Source of the DNA: a virus
IMG/VR virus record: IMGVR_UViG_3300024262_000051
Coordinates: 1 to 47,520 of that record
Reading direction: 5' to 3' (one strand)
DNA: 47,520 nt
Positions 41,033 through 47,520 of this stretch are shown piece after piece. The notes below the pieces were generated by a model. That model was not told the origin of the DNA and searched no databases. It saw only the letters and a list, made by a program, of their open reading frames with translations. The stretch's first letter is position 1, and every line of letters starts with the position of its first letter. A program made the translations under genes and the position numbers.

Positions 41033-43281
41033 CTAATAATTTCGCTTATTGTTCCTTTATTACTATACCTTGCAAAGTTAATCTTTATTTTTGATTGTTT
41101 TTTCTCGCCTAAATACATAGCCTTCTGAGTTGCCATAATAGCCAACCCTGAACTAATAGAAGCATCGTGCTTGGTTCTGTTTGATATATCAAACCTTGCC
41201 CAATCCTCCAAGGTCCGGGTAAAAATCATATCACCCATATCACCTGCATCTCTATAACTTCCATCTAAGTCTAATCCAACATACTTCTCAATATAAGATT
41301 CTATCGCAGCAGCGTGTGCCTGTTTAATATCTTCACTCGTATTCGGAATACCTCCGAGTTCTTTTTCTGTTTTTGACAGGTTTGTATATATTTTATCAGG
41401 TCTGTTCATACAGAATCCTCGGTAGCCTCTATTCTTAAAATGATAAAGCAATCGTGGTTTGTTGTTCTCGATTAGAATTGGCATACCATAAAATACACAA
41501 GCCATAAGAACCTCTTCGTAAAATATCTCTGCAGTTTGAGGACGAGCAATATATTCTAAGAAAAAAGTATTGACAGGTGCTTCTTCCATATGGTATGTAG
41601 TTAATCCGTGAAGAGAACCATTAGAACCCCCACCGCCAACAACACCCGAAATATCATAACTGTCACATCCGAATGCACCTATGTGCTCATTGCCCGGGTA
41701 TTTAATACCATTCCTTATAATTACATTATTCTGAAGATGTGCTTTTGGATTCCAACCAATCGAAAACCTTCCGTTATTGTTTGGACTAAAAATAACCTTT
41801 GAATCTTTTATACCATCCTTCCAAGAAAAAGACCCACGAGTCATATGGTGTTCTTTTATTAATGAATCATTGTAGTCTATCTGCTGATATATCTTAGTTA
41901 GATTAAACAATGACATCTTGCTTTCGTCACGGAAGGCGTGAGACGTTGTGCGAGGAAACTGACGATAGAATTCATTAAGTGCATCGGCATCGTTCTTTAA
42001 AGACTCAACCTCGTTCTCCCAATAGTCAACTGCACCTTGATAGATATTTCCACCATCAACTCCAATTATGGGGTTATTGGTGGGTTTATGCATCACGGGC
42101 ATACCATACCTGTCAATAAATCCTTCCATATTCCATTCCATAGGAATGAAAAGAGAATACATACCGCTTTTAGTTTGACCGTTAGAGTTTCTTTTTAATG
42201 CATTAGAATCCTCGTATAGTTGTTTGAAGTTGTCACCACCTTTTGATAATGCATTAGATGTAGAACCCATCATACACTTTCCAATAATCCTACTACCCAA
42301 ACGCAAACAAGTCTTTGTTACTCGCCAATTGTTTTGAATGTTATTTGGTCTAATCCATTTCCCGCTTTCATCGTGAACCAATAACAATAACTTCTCACCG
42401 TCATAACTGTTGTCGTCTGTGTTCTTCCAATCTATAGTGGTATCTAATCCGTACAACTCATTAGTGTCCGCATTGTACATATTCTTTTTTGTAATTTTTG
42501 CTGCAGGAATCCTAAACGCCAATTCAGTTTTAGGTTTATCCATACCATCCATAATCGGCTTAAAGAAAAATGGCAATCTGCTATTGATTGGAACCACCTT
42601 GTCCGTAAACATCTTCTTAGCATCAGCACCCGTCTTTGACAAGATACCAACCCTCGCATCTTTTGCGAGAGTTCCTGTATTCACGCACTCTGATGAGGAC
42701 ATAAATGAAAACCCTGACCGTCTAATCTTTAGATATATCTGCCCAAAACTTCTACTGTCAGCCTTGCAAGCCTCCCAATGTAAGTATAGTATTCGGTTGG
42801 CTTCACGATAATCCGGGTATCCCACATCAATACTTGTCCATTGAAGGTACATATAGTGAGAACCCGTTATATATGTTGGGGTTCCATTATTCATAAACCA
42901 CACCCCATTCTCTCTTCTATCAAACTCTTCTTCAATATAGTCAACCCATCTGTCTTTGAATTCAGAAGGCTTTTCGTTCCATTGAAATATTGTTTGAATT
43001 TTATTTAACTCGTTTGGGATTTCAAAACGTTCCCAATACTGCTCCTCTTTTTTTTTGTGTCTTTGAAGACACTCCTTTGGAGCAATTGGTAGTCCTATTT
43101 TTAATCCTTCAATCTCAATAACTTCACCAACGGTTCCATCTTTAGATATTACGATAAGGTCATTTTTAAAATCATAGCCATAGGTCCAACTCTTCGCTTT
43201 GTTTTTATTAGCGAGGACGGTTGGTTGTACATAATTATGTAAAACTCTATACAGGGTATTATCTTGACCTTCTTTCTGCAA
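41029..43281 (-). CDS. Terminase large subunit
   Basis: A 750-aa packaging motor. The ATPase part has a Walker A-like KIRRSGFSFMSSS (about residues 185-197) and Walker B LLLLVHDE (298-305, with D304-E305 as the catalytic pair). The nuclease part shows an acidic strand FGCDSYD, a later ILIENN with Glu, and a final GDMIF Asp region, the RNase H-like triad expected of TerL. The Arg-rich Walker A replaces the classic GKT, as in many terminases. Residues 70-75 are encoded by a palindrome copy. It is longer than most TerL. Confidence 0.85.
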   Translation of the reverse strand: MQKEGQDNTLYRVLHNYVQPTVLANKNKAKSWTYGYDFKNDLIVISKDGTVGEVIEIEGLKIGLPIAPKECLQRHKKKEEQYWERFEIPNELNKIQTIFQWNEKPSEFKDRWVDYIEEEFDRRENGVWFMNNGTPTYITGSHYMYLQWTSIDVGYPDYREANRILYLHWEACKADSRSFGQIYLKIRRSGFSFMSSSECVNTGTLAKDARVGILSKTGADAKKMFTDKVVPINSRLPFFFKPIMDGMDKPKTELAFRIPAAKITKKNMYNADTNELYGLDTTIDWKNTDDNSYDGEKLLLLVHDESGKWIRPNNIQNNWRVTKTCLRLGSRIIGKCMMGSTSNALSKGGDNFKQLYEDSNALKRNSNGQTKSGMYSLFIPMEWNMEGFIDRYGMPVMHKPTNNPIIGVDGGNIYQGAVDYWENEVESLKNDADALNEFYRQFPRTTSHAFRDESKMSLFNLTKIYQQIDYNDSLIKEHHMTRGSFSWKDGIKDSKVIFSPNNNGRFSIGWNPKAHLQNNVIIRNGIKYPGNEHIGAFGCDSYDISGVVGGGGSNGSLHGLTTYHMEEAPVNTFFLEYIARPQTAEIFYEEVLMACVFYGMPILIENNKPRLLYHFKNRGYRGFCMNRPDKIYTNLSKTEKELGGIPNTSEDIKQAHAAAIESYIEKYVGLDLDGSYRDAGDMGDMIFTRTLEDWARFDISNRTKHDASISSGLAIMATQKAMYLGEKKQSKIKINFARYSNKGTISEIIR
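43057..43072 (-). repeat. Dispersed palindrome copy 10, inside the terminase gene
   Basis: GTGTCTTTGAAGACAC on the + strand, so the - strand coding sequence carries the main orientation. It is read as E-C-L-Q-R-H, a third reading frame. An A-run follows on the coding strand, as in copies 3 and 5. Confidence 0.92.
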
Positions 43282-43540
43282 AACCTTGCTTTGTGTCTGT
43301 TTTACTTGCGCCTTTCTCTAAGGACTCTATTGCTTCTTGTTCTGCGTCTATTCTATTTAAGATTTCAAACGCATCGAATATTGCTAACTTCTTTGTTGCC
43401 GCAGCATTCTTTAACCTGTCTGCAGACAACTCATCTTCGGGGTCGTGCTTAATAATGTCTTCCTTAGCAACCTTAATTAGTTGCTCCACCGCCCTGTGAC
43501 CCGCTTCGATTATTTTTAATTTTGTTTCTTTTGAATTCAT
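43259..43540 (-). CDS. Putative small terminase subunit
   Basis: A 93-aa helical, charged protein (LKIIEAGHRAVEQLIKVAKEDI; LKNAAATKKLAIFDAFEILNRI). It directly precedes and overlaps the large terminase gene by 23 bases, which is where a small subunit belongs. No helix-turn-helix is obvious, so this is a position-based call. Confidence 0.5.
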   Translation of the reverse strand: MNSKETKLKIIEAGHRAVEQLIKVAKEDIIKHDPEDELSADRLKNAAATKKLAIFDAFEILNRIDAEQEAIESLEKGASKTDTKQGFAERRSR

Positions 43541-43625
43541 TTCTTATTCTTTTTTCTTTTCTAATTGGAATCTCATTATGTTCATTCCAACTGTCTTCAA
43601 AAAAAATCCACTTGTCTTTGCTCAC
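43473..43625 (-). CDS. Possible 50-aa protein, overlapping
   Basis: A GTG start at 43625 overlaps the TGA of the preceding gene (GTGA), giving VSKDKWIFFEDSWNEHNEIP followed by a basic IRKEKRIRNE helix. The frame ends with TAA at 43475-43473, which overlaps the putative small terminase gene by 68 bases. The amino-acid pattern looks real in its first 35 residues. The long overlap is unusual, hence the low confidence. Confidence 0.42.
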   Translation of the reverse strand: MSKDKWIFFEDSWNEHNEIPIRKEKRIRNEFKRNKIKNNRSGSQGGGATN

Positions 43626-44185
43626 AACACCATACTTATGTGATGGTCATACATCCTGTATAGTTTTTCGCCATCAATATTAAACTCGTATTCAGTTTCA
43701 GGTAGAAAGGTAACTAAATCTCCTTCTTTAACACCTTTACTTTTTAAATACTCGTTAGGATATTTCATCTCTCCAATGAGTGGCTCTTCACTAAAAGGTT
43801 TATATATGTATGACTCCATAACAGGAACGGGTTTTATAAAACAAAACCTGTCATAAGCATTCCATTGTGTGCCGTCATAGTGCATAAAAAACTGCTCGGC
43901 ATCAACAAAGAAAAGGTCGTCTTTAAAGTAACTCCTGCCACTTCTCTGACGACCCTTCATATCATTATAAAACTTGAACACATTGTGGTGAACAAGCAAT
44001 ACGTCTCCGATTTTAATTGGACCACTGTAACCAATAGGCGTTTCAACAACCTCGGCAAATCTATTTGCAGCCTTTACATCTTCTTCAGATGTGCTAACAA
44101 TCAAATCAATACTACCAATCTTTTTAATATTATTATAACGCTTTCCGTCTAATGGTCTTACTATAAAATCAAATGGGGATTTCAT
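43622..44185 (-). CDS. GroES-like / virion accessory protein
   Basis: A 187-aa protein. The start is placed at ATG 44185 (MKSPFDFIVRPLDGKRY), since a longer form would overlap the previous gene. The order IVRPLDGKRYN, then IKIGDVLLVHHNVFKFYND, and a later GDLVTFLP resembles a co-chaperonin (GroES)-type beta fold, with the ring-forming strand pair and mobile loop. Phages do carry GroES analogues (T4 gp31), but the similarity here is only to a general pattern. It sits just before the terminase genes. Confidence 0.45.
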   Translation of the reverse strand: MKSPFDFIVRPLDGKRYNNIKKIGSIDLIVSTSEEDVKAANRFAEVVETPIGYSGPIKIGDVLLVHHNVFKFYNDMKGRQRSGRSYFKDDLFFVDAEQFFMHYDGTQWNAYDRFCFIKPVPVMESYIYKPFSEEPLIGEMKYPNEYLKSKGVKEGDLVTFLPETEYEFNIDGEKLYRMYDHHISMVL

Positions 44186-44193
44186 ATGGTTTT

Positions 44194-44376
44194 TTATGAA
44201 CCACAACCAATGCAATCAACAAACGTGTCCTGTGGCTTAACACCATCAAGTTTCATTTGAAGGTTATGAATCTTGTCAGCAATCTCCATCTCCTTTTCAA
44301 ACGAAGAAGCAAGAGCCTTTGATGCTTTTAAAGATTCAATCTCTGATGAAATGTTTATATAATCTTGCTCGGTCAT
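44194..44376 (-). CDS. Hypothetical 60-aa helical protein
   Basis: The start is placed at ATG 44376 (MTEQDYINISSEIE), 4 bases after the preceding stop; an upstream extension is only a shadow of that gene. The protein is helical and charged and ends in a CIGCGS motif, a short CxxC that might bind metal. Function unknown. Confidence 0.62.
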   Translation of the reverse strand: MTEQDYINISSEIESLKASKALASSFEKEMEIADKIHNLQMKLDGVKPQDTFVDCIGCGS

Positions 44377-44380
44377 AGTG

Positions 44381-44611
44381 TTAGAAATTAATGTTGTACT
44401 CAATGGATATAGGCATAGTAGATGTGAATTCTTTCCAAAGAAAAACCTCACTCCCCTTTGACTTCTCAATCCAAATCTTTATTGATTCGATATTGGAATC
44501 AAAACGTATTAGGTGAATAACATAGTTACCACCTAACACTTCTTGACCTACTATATAATGCATCGCTCCCGACTTATAATCAGGTCCGATAGATATTTTT
44601 CTTATATCCAT
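44381..44611 (-). CDS. Conserved small phage protein (MDIRKISIGPDYK type)
   Basis: A 76-aa strand-rich protein starting MDIRKISIGPDYKSGAMHY and then VGQEVLGGNYVIHLI. The N-terminus is familiar from small proteins near the terminase in other Bacteroidetes phages, with no known function. Confidence 0.68.
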   Translation of the reverse strand: MDIRKISIGPDYKSGAMHYIVGQEVLGGNYVIHLIRFDSNIESIKIWIEKSKGSEVFLWKEFTSTMPISIEYNINF

Positions 44612-44623
44612 TTTTGTGGTGTC

Positions 44624-44881
44624 TTAATAGACAACGCACACAACGCTTGAACTTCCGGCTACTCCTGCCGTTCTGTATAGATTCCCTACAATAAGACCTC
44701 CTGCCAAAGCAGAAGTATTGTCAGCATATATGGGCAATACAACAACTGCTTTATTTAATAAAGAAAGGATTTGAGAGACTTCAAAGTTCTTAGTTACATT
44801 TTCATTTTCAATGTCTGTACCAATAACCTTGTCATCTATCGTAGGTGTGGAGGCATTGCCATATGTGCTTATCTGTCCCAT
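44624..44881 (-). CDS. Small virion surface protein (fibre-type)
   Basis: An 85-aa protein with the segments TPTIDDKVIGTD, ALAGGLIVGNLYRT and VVCVVY at the C-terminus. These are typical of the N-terminal or repeat modules of phage head and tail fibres, so it may decorate the virion. Its stop lies in a degenerate palindrome (GTGTCTTAATAGACAA on the + strand). Confidence 0.58.
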   Translation of the reverse strand: MGQISTYGNASTPTIDDKVIGTDIENENVTKNFEVSQILSLLNKAVVVLPIYADNTSALAGGLIVGNLYRTAGVAGSSSVVCVVY

Positions 44882-45136
44882 TTATTTCTCTACTTTCATT
44901 TCAGGGGCTTCCGGCTTTTCTGTGACTTCTCCTGTCTCTAAATTAATAGCCGCATCAGACCCATAAGTCTCCATAAGTTCTTGCTCAACCAAAGCGTATT
45001 CAGCCTTAACCTCTTCAATCTTTTTCAAAAGATTTTGTTGATTAAGATAAGTGTCTCCAAGTTGGAGTTTTAAGTTGTTGAACTGAGATATCAACGATGT
45101 GATTTTCTCTTTTTCTACTTCTGTTAATTGTGCCAT
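44882..45136 (-). CDS. Coiled-coil protein
   Basis: An 84-aa protein with a heptad-like helical region over most of its length (ITSLISQFNNLKLQLGDTYLNQ; LLKKIEEVKAEYALVEQEL) and a Pro/Glu-rich tail. It is the first gene after a promoter-like element. It directly abuts the next small virion gene. Probably structural or assembly-related, by position only. Confidence 0.62.
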   Translation of the reverse strand: MAQLTEVEKEKITSLISQFNNLKLQLGDTYLNQQNLLKKIEEVKAEYALVEQELMETYGSDAAINLETGEVTEKPEAPEMKVEK

Positions 45137-45162
45137 TTTATTTGATTTTAATTGTTTAAGTG

Positions 45163-45195
45163 CAAATATACAAATTATTTTTTATCATCCACAAG
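45163..45195 (-). promoter_or_regulatory. Bacteroidetes-type promoter in front of the head-gene cluster
   Basis: On the - strand, CTTG (45195-45192), a 21-base gap, then TATATTTG (45170-45163), 26 bases before the next start codon. The -33 box has one mismatch. Confidence 0.5.
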
Positions 45196-45658
45196 GCATC
45201 ACATTTTCCCACGCTCCTCCGTCAAAAAACGCAACCTCTTCACCATTTGAGTACCACCCGACCGATACCGGACCTGAACACGTATCTACAGAAAATACCG
45301 GAGAATCATCCTGCCAAGGAGCAACCGGAAATGCTGATTGTGTGTAAAAAGTCAACGGGTTTTTAGAAAAACAAGCCGCAAAAGGGTCGCCATCAGCATC
45401 TTCAAACCCTAAAAAAGTATCAGTACAACCGCCACCACAAGATGCGGTTTGATTATATCCATACCATCCTGACATACTATATGAAGGCACATTAGGTTGT
45501 GGGCAAGAATTTAAAGACGGGAATGCATTAGCACCCCCACCGTTAAGCAAGTCAAACATTGTTATTGGAGAACTTATAGTTCCAAAACCATACGAGCCAT
45601 ACTTTCTTTCTTGAGCAATGCCCAACATAGTTATCGCTCCTGAATCCGGTACTGCCAT
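45185..45658 (-). CDS. Tail-tip protein, Cys-rich
   Basis: A 157-aa protein starting MAVPDSGAITMLGIAQERKYG, a start shared with tail-end proteins of related phages as I recall them. It has several Cys (CGGGC and others), many aromatic residues and little charge. It lies directly after the tail fibre gene, as expected of a receptor-binding accessory. Confidence 0.65.
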   Translation of the reverse strand: MAVPDSGAITMLGIAQERKYGSYGFGTISSPITMFDLLNGGGANAFPSLNSCPQPNVPSYSMSGWYGYNQTASCGGGCTDTFLGFEDADGDPFAACFSKNPLTFYTQSAFPVAPWQDDSPVFSVDTCSGPVSVGWYSNGEEVAFFDGGAWENVMPCG

Positions 45659-45659
45659 A

Positions 45660-47520
45660 TTAATTTAATTTTCTTTTCAATTCTTCAACCTCGTTAGTCA
45701 GTTCCTTTATTGCCTCGATTAATACACCGACAATGTTCCCGTAAGCGACTGACTTGTATTCTTCACCCTCTATCACTACTTCAGGTAAAATCTTCTCTAC
45801 CTCTTGTGCGATGACTCCTAAGCCACGTACTCCGTCTTTATCGAAGGTAACACCTCTAAGTGAATTAACCTTCTCTAAGGCGTTAGGAATAGTCTCTATG
45901 TTTGTTTTAAGTCTCTCGTCAGAGTACGCAGTAATGTTTCCTGTTGCAGTGAAGTTTCCTGTATAAGTACCTGACATAGAAACAGTAACCGCACCTGAAG
46001 TTCCCCCACCTGTTAAACCATTACCTACTCCTACTGATGTAATATCCCCGGTATTTGTGGTATACCCACTATCGTTTGTCCATTGAGATATTTTGCCTGA
46101 TTTGTTAGTGAATGTTTGAGTATTAGAAGCAGTTGTTGTACCTGTGTTAGTAGTGTATCCCGCACCATTAGTTAATTGGTTGTTGTTCGTTACGTTAGTT
46201 GCTCCATCTTCAATATCATCTAACTTCTTTTTATCGGCAGAAGTCATAACACCTGCAGCACTTAGTGTGGCTGCAGGAATAGTAGCGTTAGTTCCATCAG
46301 AACTATTAATTGTAACTGTAGTAGTGGCAGTAGTTGTTGTAAGGTTGGTGCTTACGTTGGGAGCAGCATTCGTTAGAGTAACTGTGCCCGTTGTCCCACC
46401 CCCACTAAGACCTGTGCCTGCAATAACACCTGTGATGTCTCCTGCTGAGGTTAGATAACCTGCGTCATTAGTCCACTGTGAAATAGCACCACTCTTATTT
46501 GTAAATGTCTGAGTATTAGAAGCAGTTGTTGTTCCTGTATTGGTAGTATACCCGGCTCCGTTAGTTAATTGGTTGTTGTTAGTTACCTTAGTTGCACCTG
46601 CTGCAATCCCGTCTAACTTAGCCTTATCAGCACCTGTCATTACGCCCGCAACAGTTGTTGTAGCCGCAGGAATAGCAGCATCAGTACCATCTGAACTAAC
46701 GATAGTTACAGTGGTAGCCGCAGTAGTAGTAGAAAGGTTTGTGGTTACATTAGGGGCGGCATTGGTCAAGGTAACAGTTCCTGAAGTTCCACCTCCACTT
46801 AAACCCGTTCCTGCAGTTACTCCCGTAATATCACCCGGATTAGATGTAGCACTAATGGTCACAGTTTTAGTCGCAGGGTCTGTCGCAAAACTTACATTAG
46901 AACCCGGATTAATAGTAATACTATCAGCATTGTTTTCTGCCTCAATTAAAACACCTTCAAAAGTAAACTTTTTAAAAATTGTTTGTGATGAACCTTTGTC
47001 ACTGTTAGTTATAGTAACAGTCCCTGAAGTTCCGCCACCGCTAATACCCGCACCTGCGGTTACTCCTGTGATGTCACCTACATTAGTAGTATATCCACTA
47101 TCGTTTGTCCATTGAGATATATTCCCCGACTTGTTTGTAAATGTCTGAGTATTAGAAGCAGTTGTTGTACCTGTGTTAGTAGTGTATCCCGCACCATTAG
47201 TTAATTGGTTGTTATTCGTTACGTTGGTTGCTCCCGTAGCGATGCCATCTAATTTAGCCTTGTCCACACCTGTCATTACACCCGCAACAGAAGCCGTGGC
47301 TGCAGGCAATAAAGCATTTGTTCCGTCAGAACTATTAACTGTAACTGTAGTCGCAGCAGTAGTAGTGGAAAGGTTTGTACTTACGTTTGGTGCGGCATTC
47401 GTTAGGGTAACTGTACCTGACGTACCACCACCGCTTAAACCTGTGCCTGCAGTAACGCCTGTGATGTCTCCAACATTAGTAGTATATCCACTATCATTTG
47501 TCCATTGAGATATTTTGCCT
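45660..47520 (-). CDS. Tail fibre with C-terminal S74 intramolecular chaperone, 5' part beyond the window
   Basis: The frame is open through the right edge. The visible 619 residues are near-repeat modules of Thr/Asn/Gly-rich beta structure (NQLTNGAGYTTNTG; SGGGTSGTVTLTN), typical of a trimeric fibre. The last 110 residues are a peptidase S74 chaperone: SDERLKTNIE with the autocleavage Ser before Asp, then GVTFDKDGVRGLGVIAQEVE and a final helix. S74 domains trimerise and then cut themselves off the mature fibre. Confidence 0.82.
   Translation of the reverse strand, partial: GKISQWTNDSGYTTNVGDITGVTAGTGLSGGGTSGTVTLTNAAPNVSTNLSTTTAATTVTVNSSDGTNALLPAATASVAGVMTGVDKAKLDGIATGATNVTNNNQLTNGAGYTTNTGTTTASNTQTFTNKSGNISQWTNDSGYTTNVGDITGVTAGAGISGGGTSGTVTITNSDKGSSQTIFKKFTFEGVLIEAENNADSITINPGSNVSFATDPATKTVTISATSNPGDITGVTAGTGLSGGGTSGTVTLTNAAPNVTTNLSTTTAATTVTIVSSDGTDAAIPAATTTVAGVMTGADKAKLDGIAAGATKVTNNNQLTNGAGYTTNTGTTTASNTQTFTNKSGAISQWTNDAGYLTSAGDITGVIAGTGLSGGGTTGTVTLTNAAPNVSTNLTTTTATTTVTINSSDGTNATIPAATLSAAGVMTSADKKKLDDIEDGATNVTNNNQLTNGAGYTTNTGTTTASNTQTFTNKSGKISQWTNDSGYTTNTGDITSVGVGNGLTGGGTSGAVTVSMSGTYTGNFTATGNITAYSDERLKTNIETIPNALEKVNSLRGVTFDKDGVRGLGVIAQEVEKILPEVVIEGEEYKSVAYGNIVGVLIEAIKELTNEVEELKRKLN
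46121..47520 (-). repeat. Tandem modules within the fibre gene
   Basis: The anchor TATTAGAAGC recurs at 46121, 46514 and 47150. The first two are 393 bases apart (131 codons) and the second pair 636 bases apart (212 codons), so the middle unit carries an in-frame insert of 243 bases. The modules share long stretches with only scattered changes, and the right edge cuts the next one. Confidence 0.8.

Noticed and set aside
41073-41080. TAACTTTG on the - strand within the terminase 3' end as a promoter for the portal gene
   Set aside because: No -33 TTTG at the right distance; kept out of the features.
46144-47508. Long open frames on the + strand opposite the tail fibre
   Set aside because: They are antisense of a repetitive, Thr/Gly-rich fibre gene with few stop codons in the complement; the - strand frame has an S74 domain and clear protein features.
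1-47520. tRNA genes, integrase, attachment sites, diversity-generating retroelement
   Set aside because: None of the required motifs (tRNA T-arm, integrase or reverse transcriptase signature, paired att repeats) was found by eye.

Overview
This window is most of the genome of a tailed phage, probably podovirus-like, infecting a member of the Bacteroidetes (most likely Flavobacteriia). Three things point to the host. Several gaps carry the Bacteroidetes promoter form TTTG-N19/21-TAnnTTTG. Genes start behind A-rich leaders of the type AAATCAAATCAAAATG rather than Shine-Dalgarno sites. The protein families (BT4734/VirE-type primase-helicase, DnaA-domain-IV proteins, small tail proteins) are common in phages of that phylum. 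No integrase, excisionase or recognisable repressor is visible, so a lytic phage is the simplest reading. No RNA polymerase, DNA polymerase or tRNA gene is seen, although both ends of the contig are cut.

Layout. Positions 1-14136 (+ strand) are the early, lysis and replication block: small unknown genes, a two-helix membrane protein, a transglycosylase-like enzyme, a glutamine-amidotransferase / gamma-glutamylcyclotransferase fusion, an Nmad1 (DUF1599) protein, two DnaA-domain-IV-like proteins, a single-strand annealing protein with its PD-(D/E)XK exonuclease and an SSB-like protein, an 803-aa primase-helicase, and an SF2 helicase followed directly by a VRR-NUC nuclease. Positions 14151-47520 (- strand, read right to left) are the virion block. 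It runs S74 tail fibre, small tail-associated proteins, terminase, portal, scaffold, major capsid protein, neck and tail-tube proteins, a 1623-aa tail protein, Cys-rich tail proteins, a cupin-like protein, two ejection-type proteins and a 2850-aa giant with a zincin (HEYGH) site. The two blocks converge at 14134-14153.

Two things stand out. First, a 16-bp palindrome, GTGTCTTCAAAGACAC, recurs at about ten places in both blocks. It lies inside genes (always in frame, mostly in linkers or termini), in gaps, as part of a strong intrinsic terminator after the capsid gene, and at the convergent junction, where one copy supplies the stop codons of both facing genes. Second, positions 355-405 fold into a complete type III hammerhead ribozyme core, directly downstream of one palindrome copy. 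It could cut the early transcript and leave a hairpin near the new 3' end.

How the genes work together: the + strand block builds the replication and recombination machinery and carries lysis candidates. The - strand block builds the head (terminase, portal, scaffold, capsid), the short tail (neck, tubular and fibre proteins) and the internal proteins that would be ejected with the DNA.
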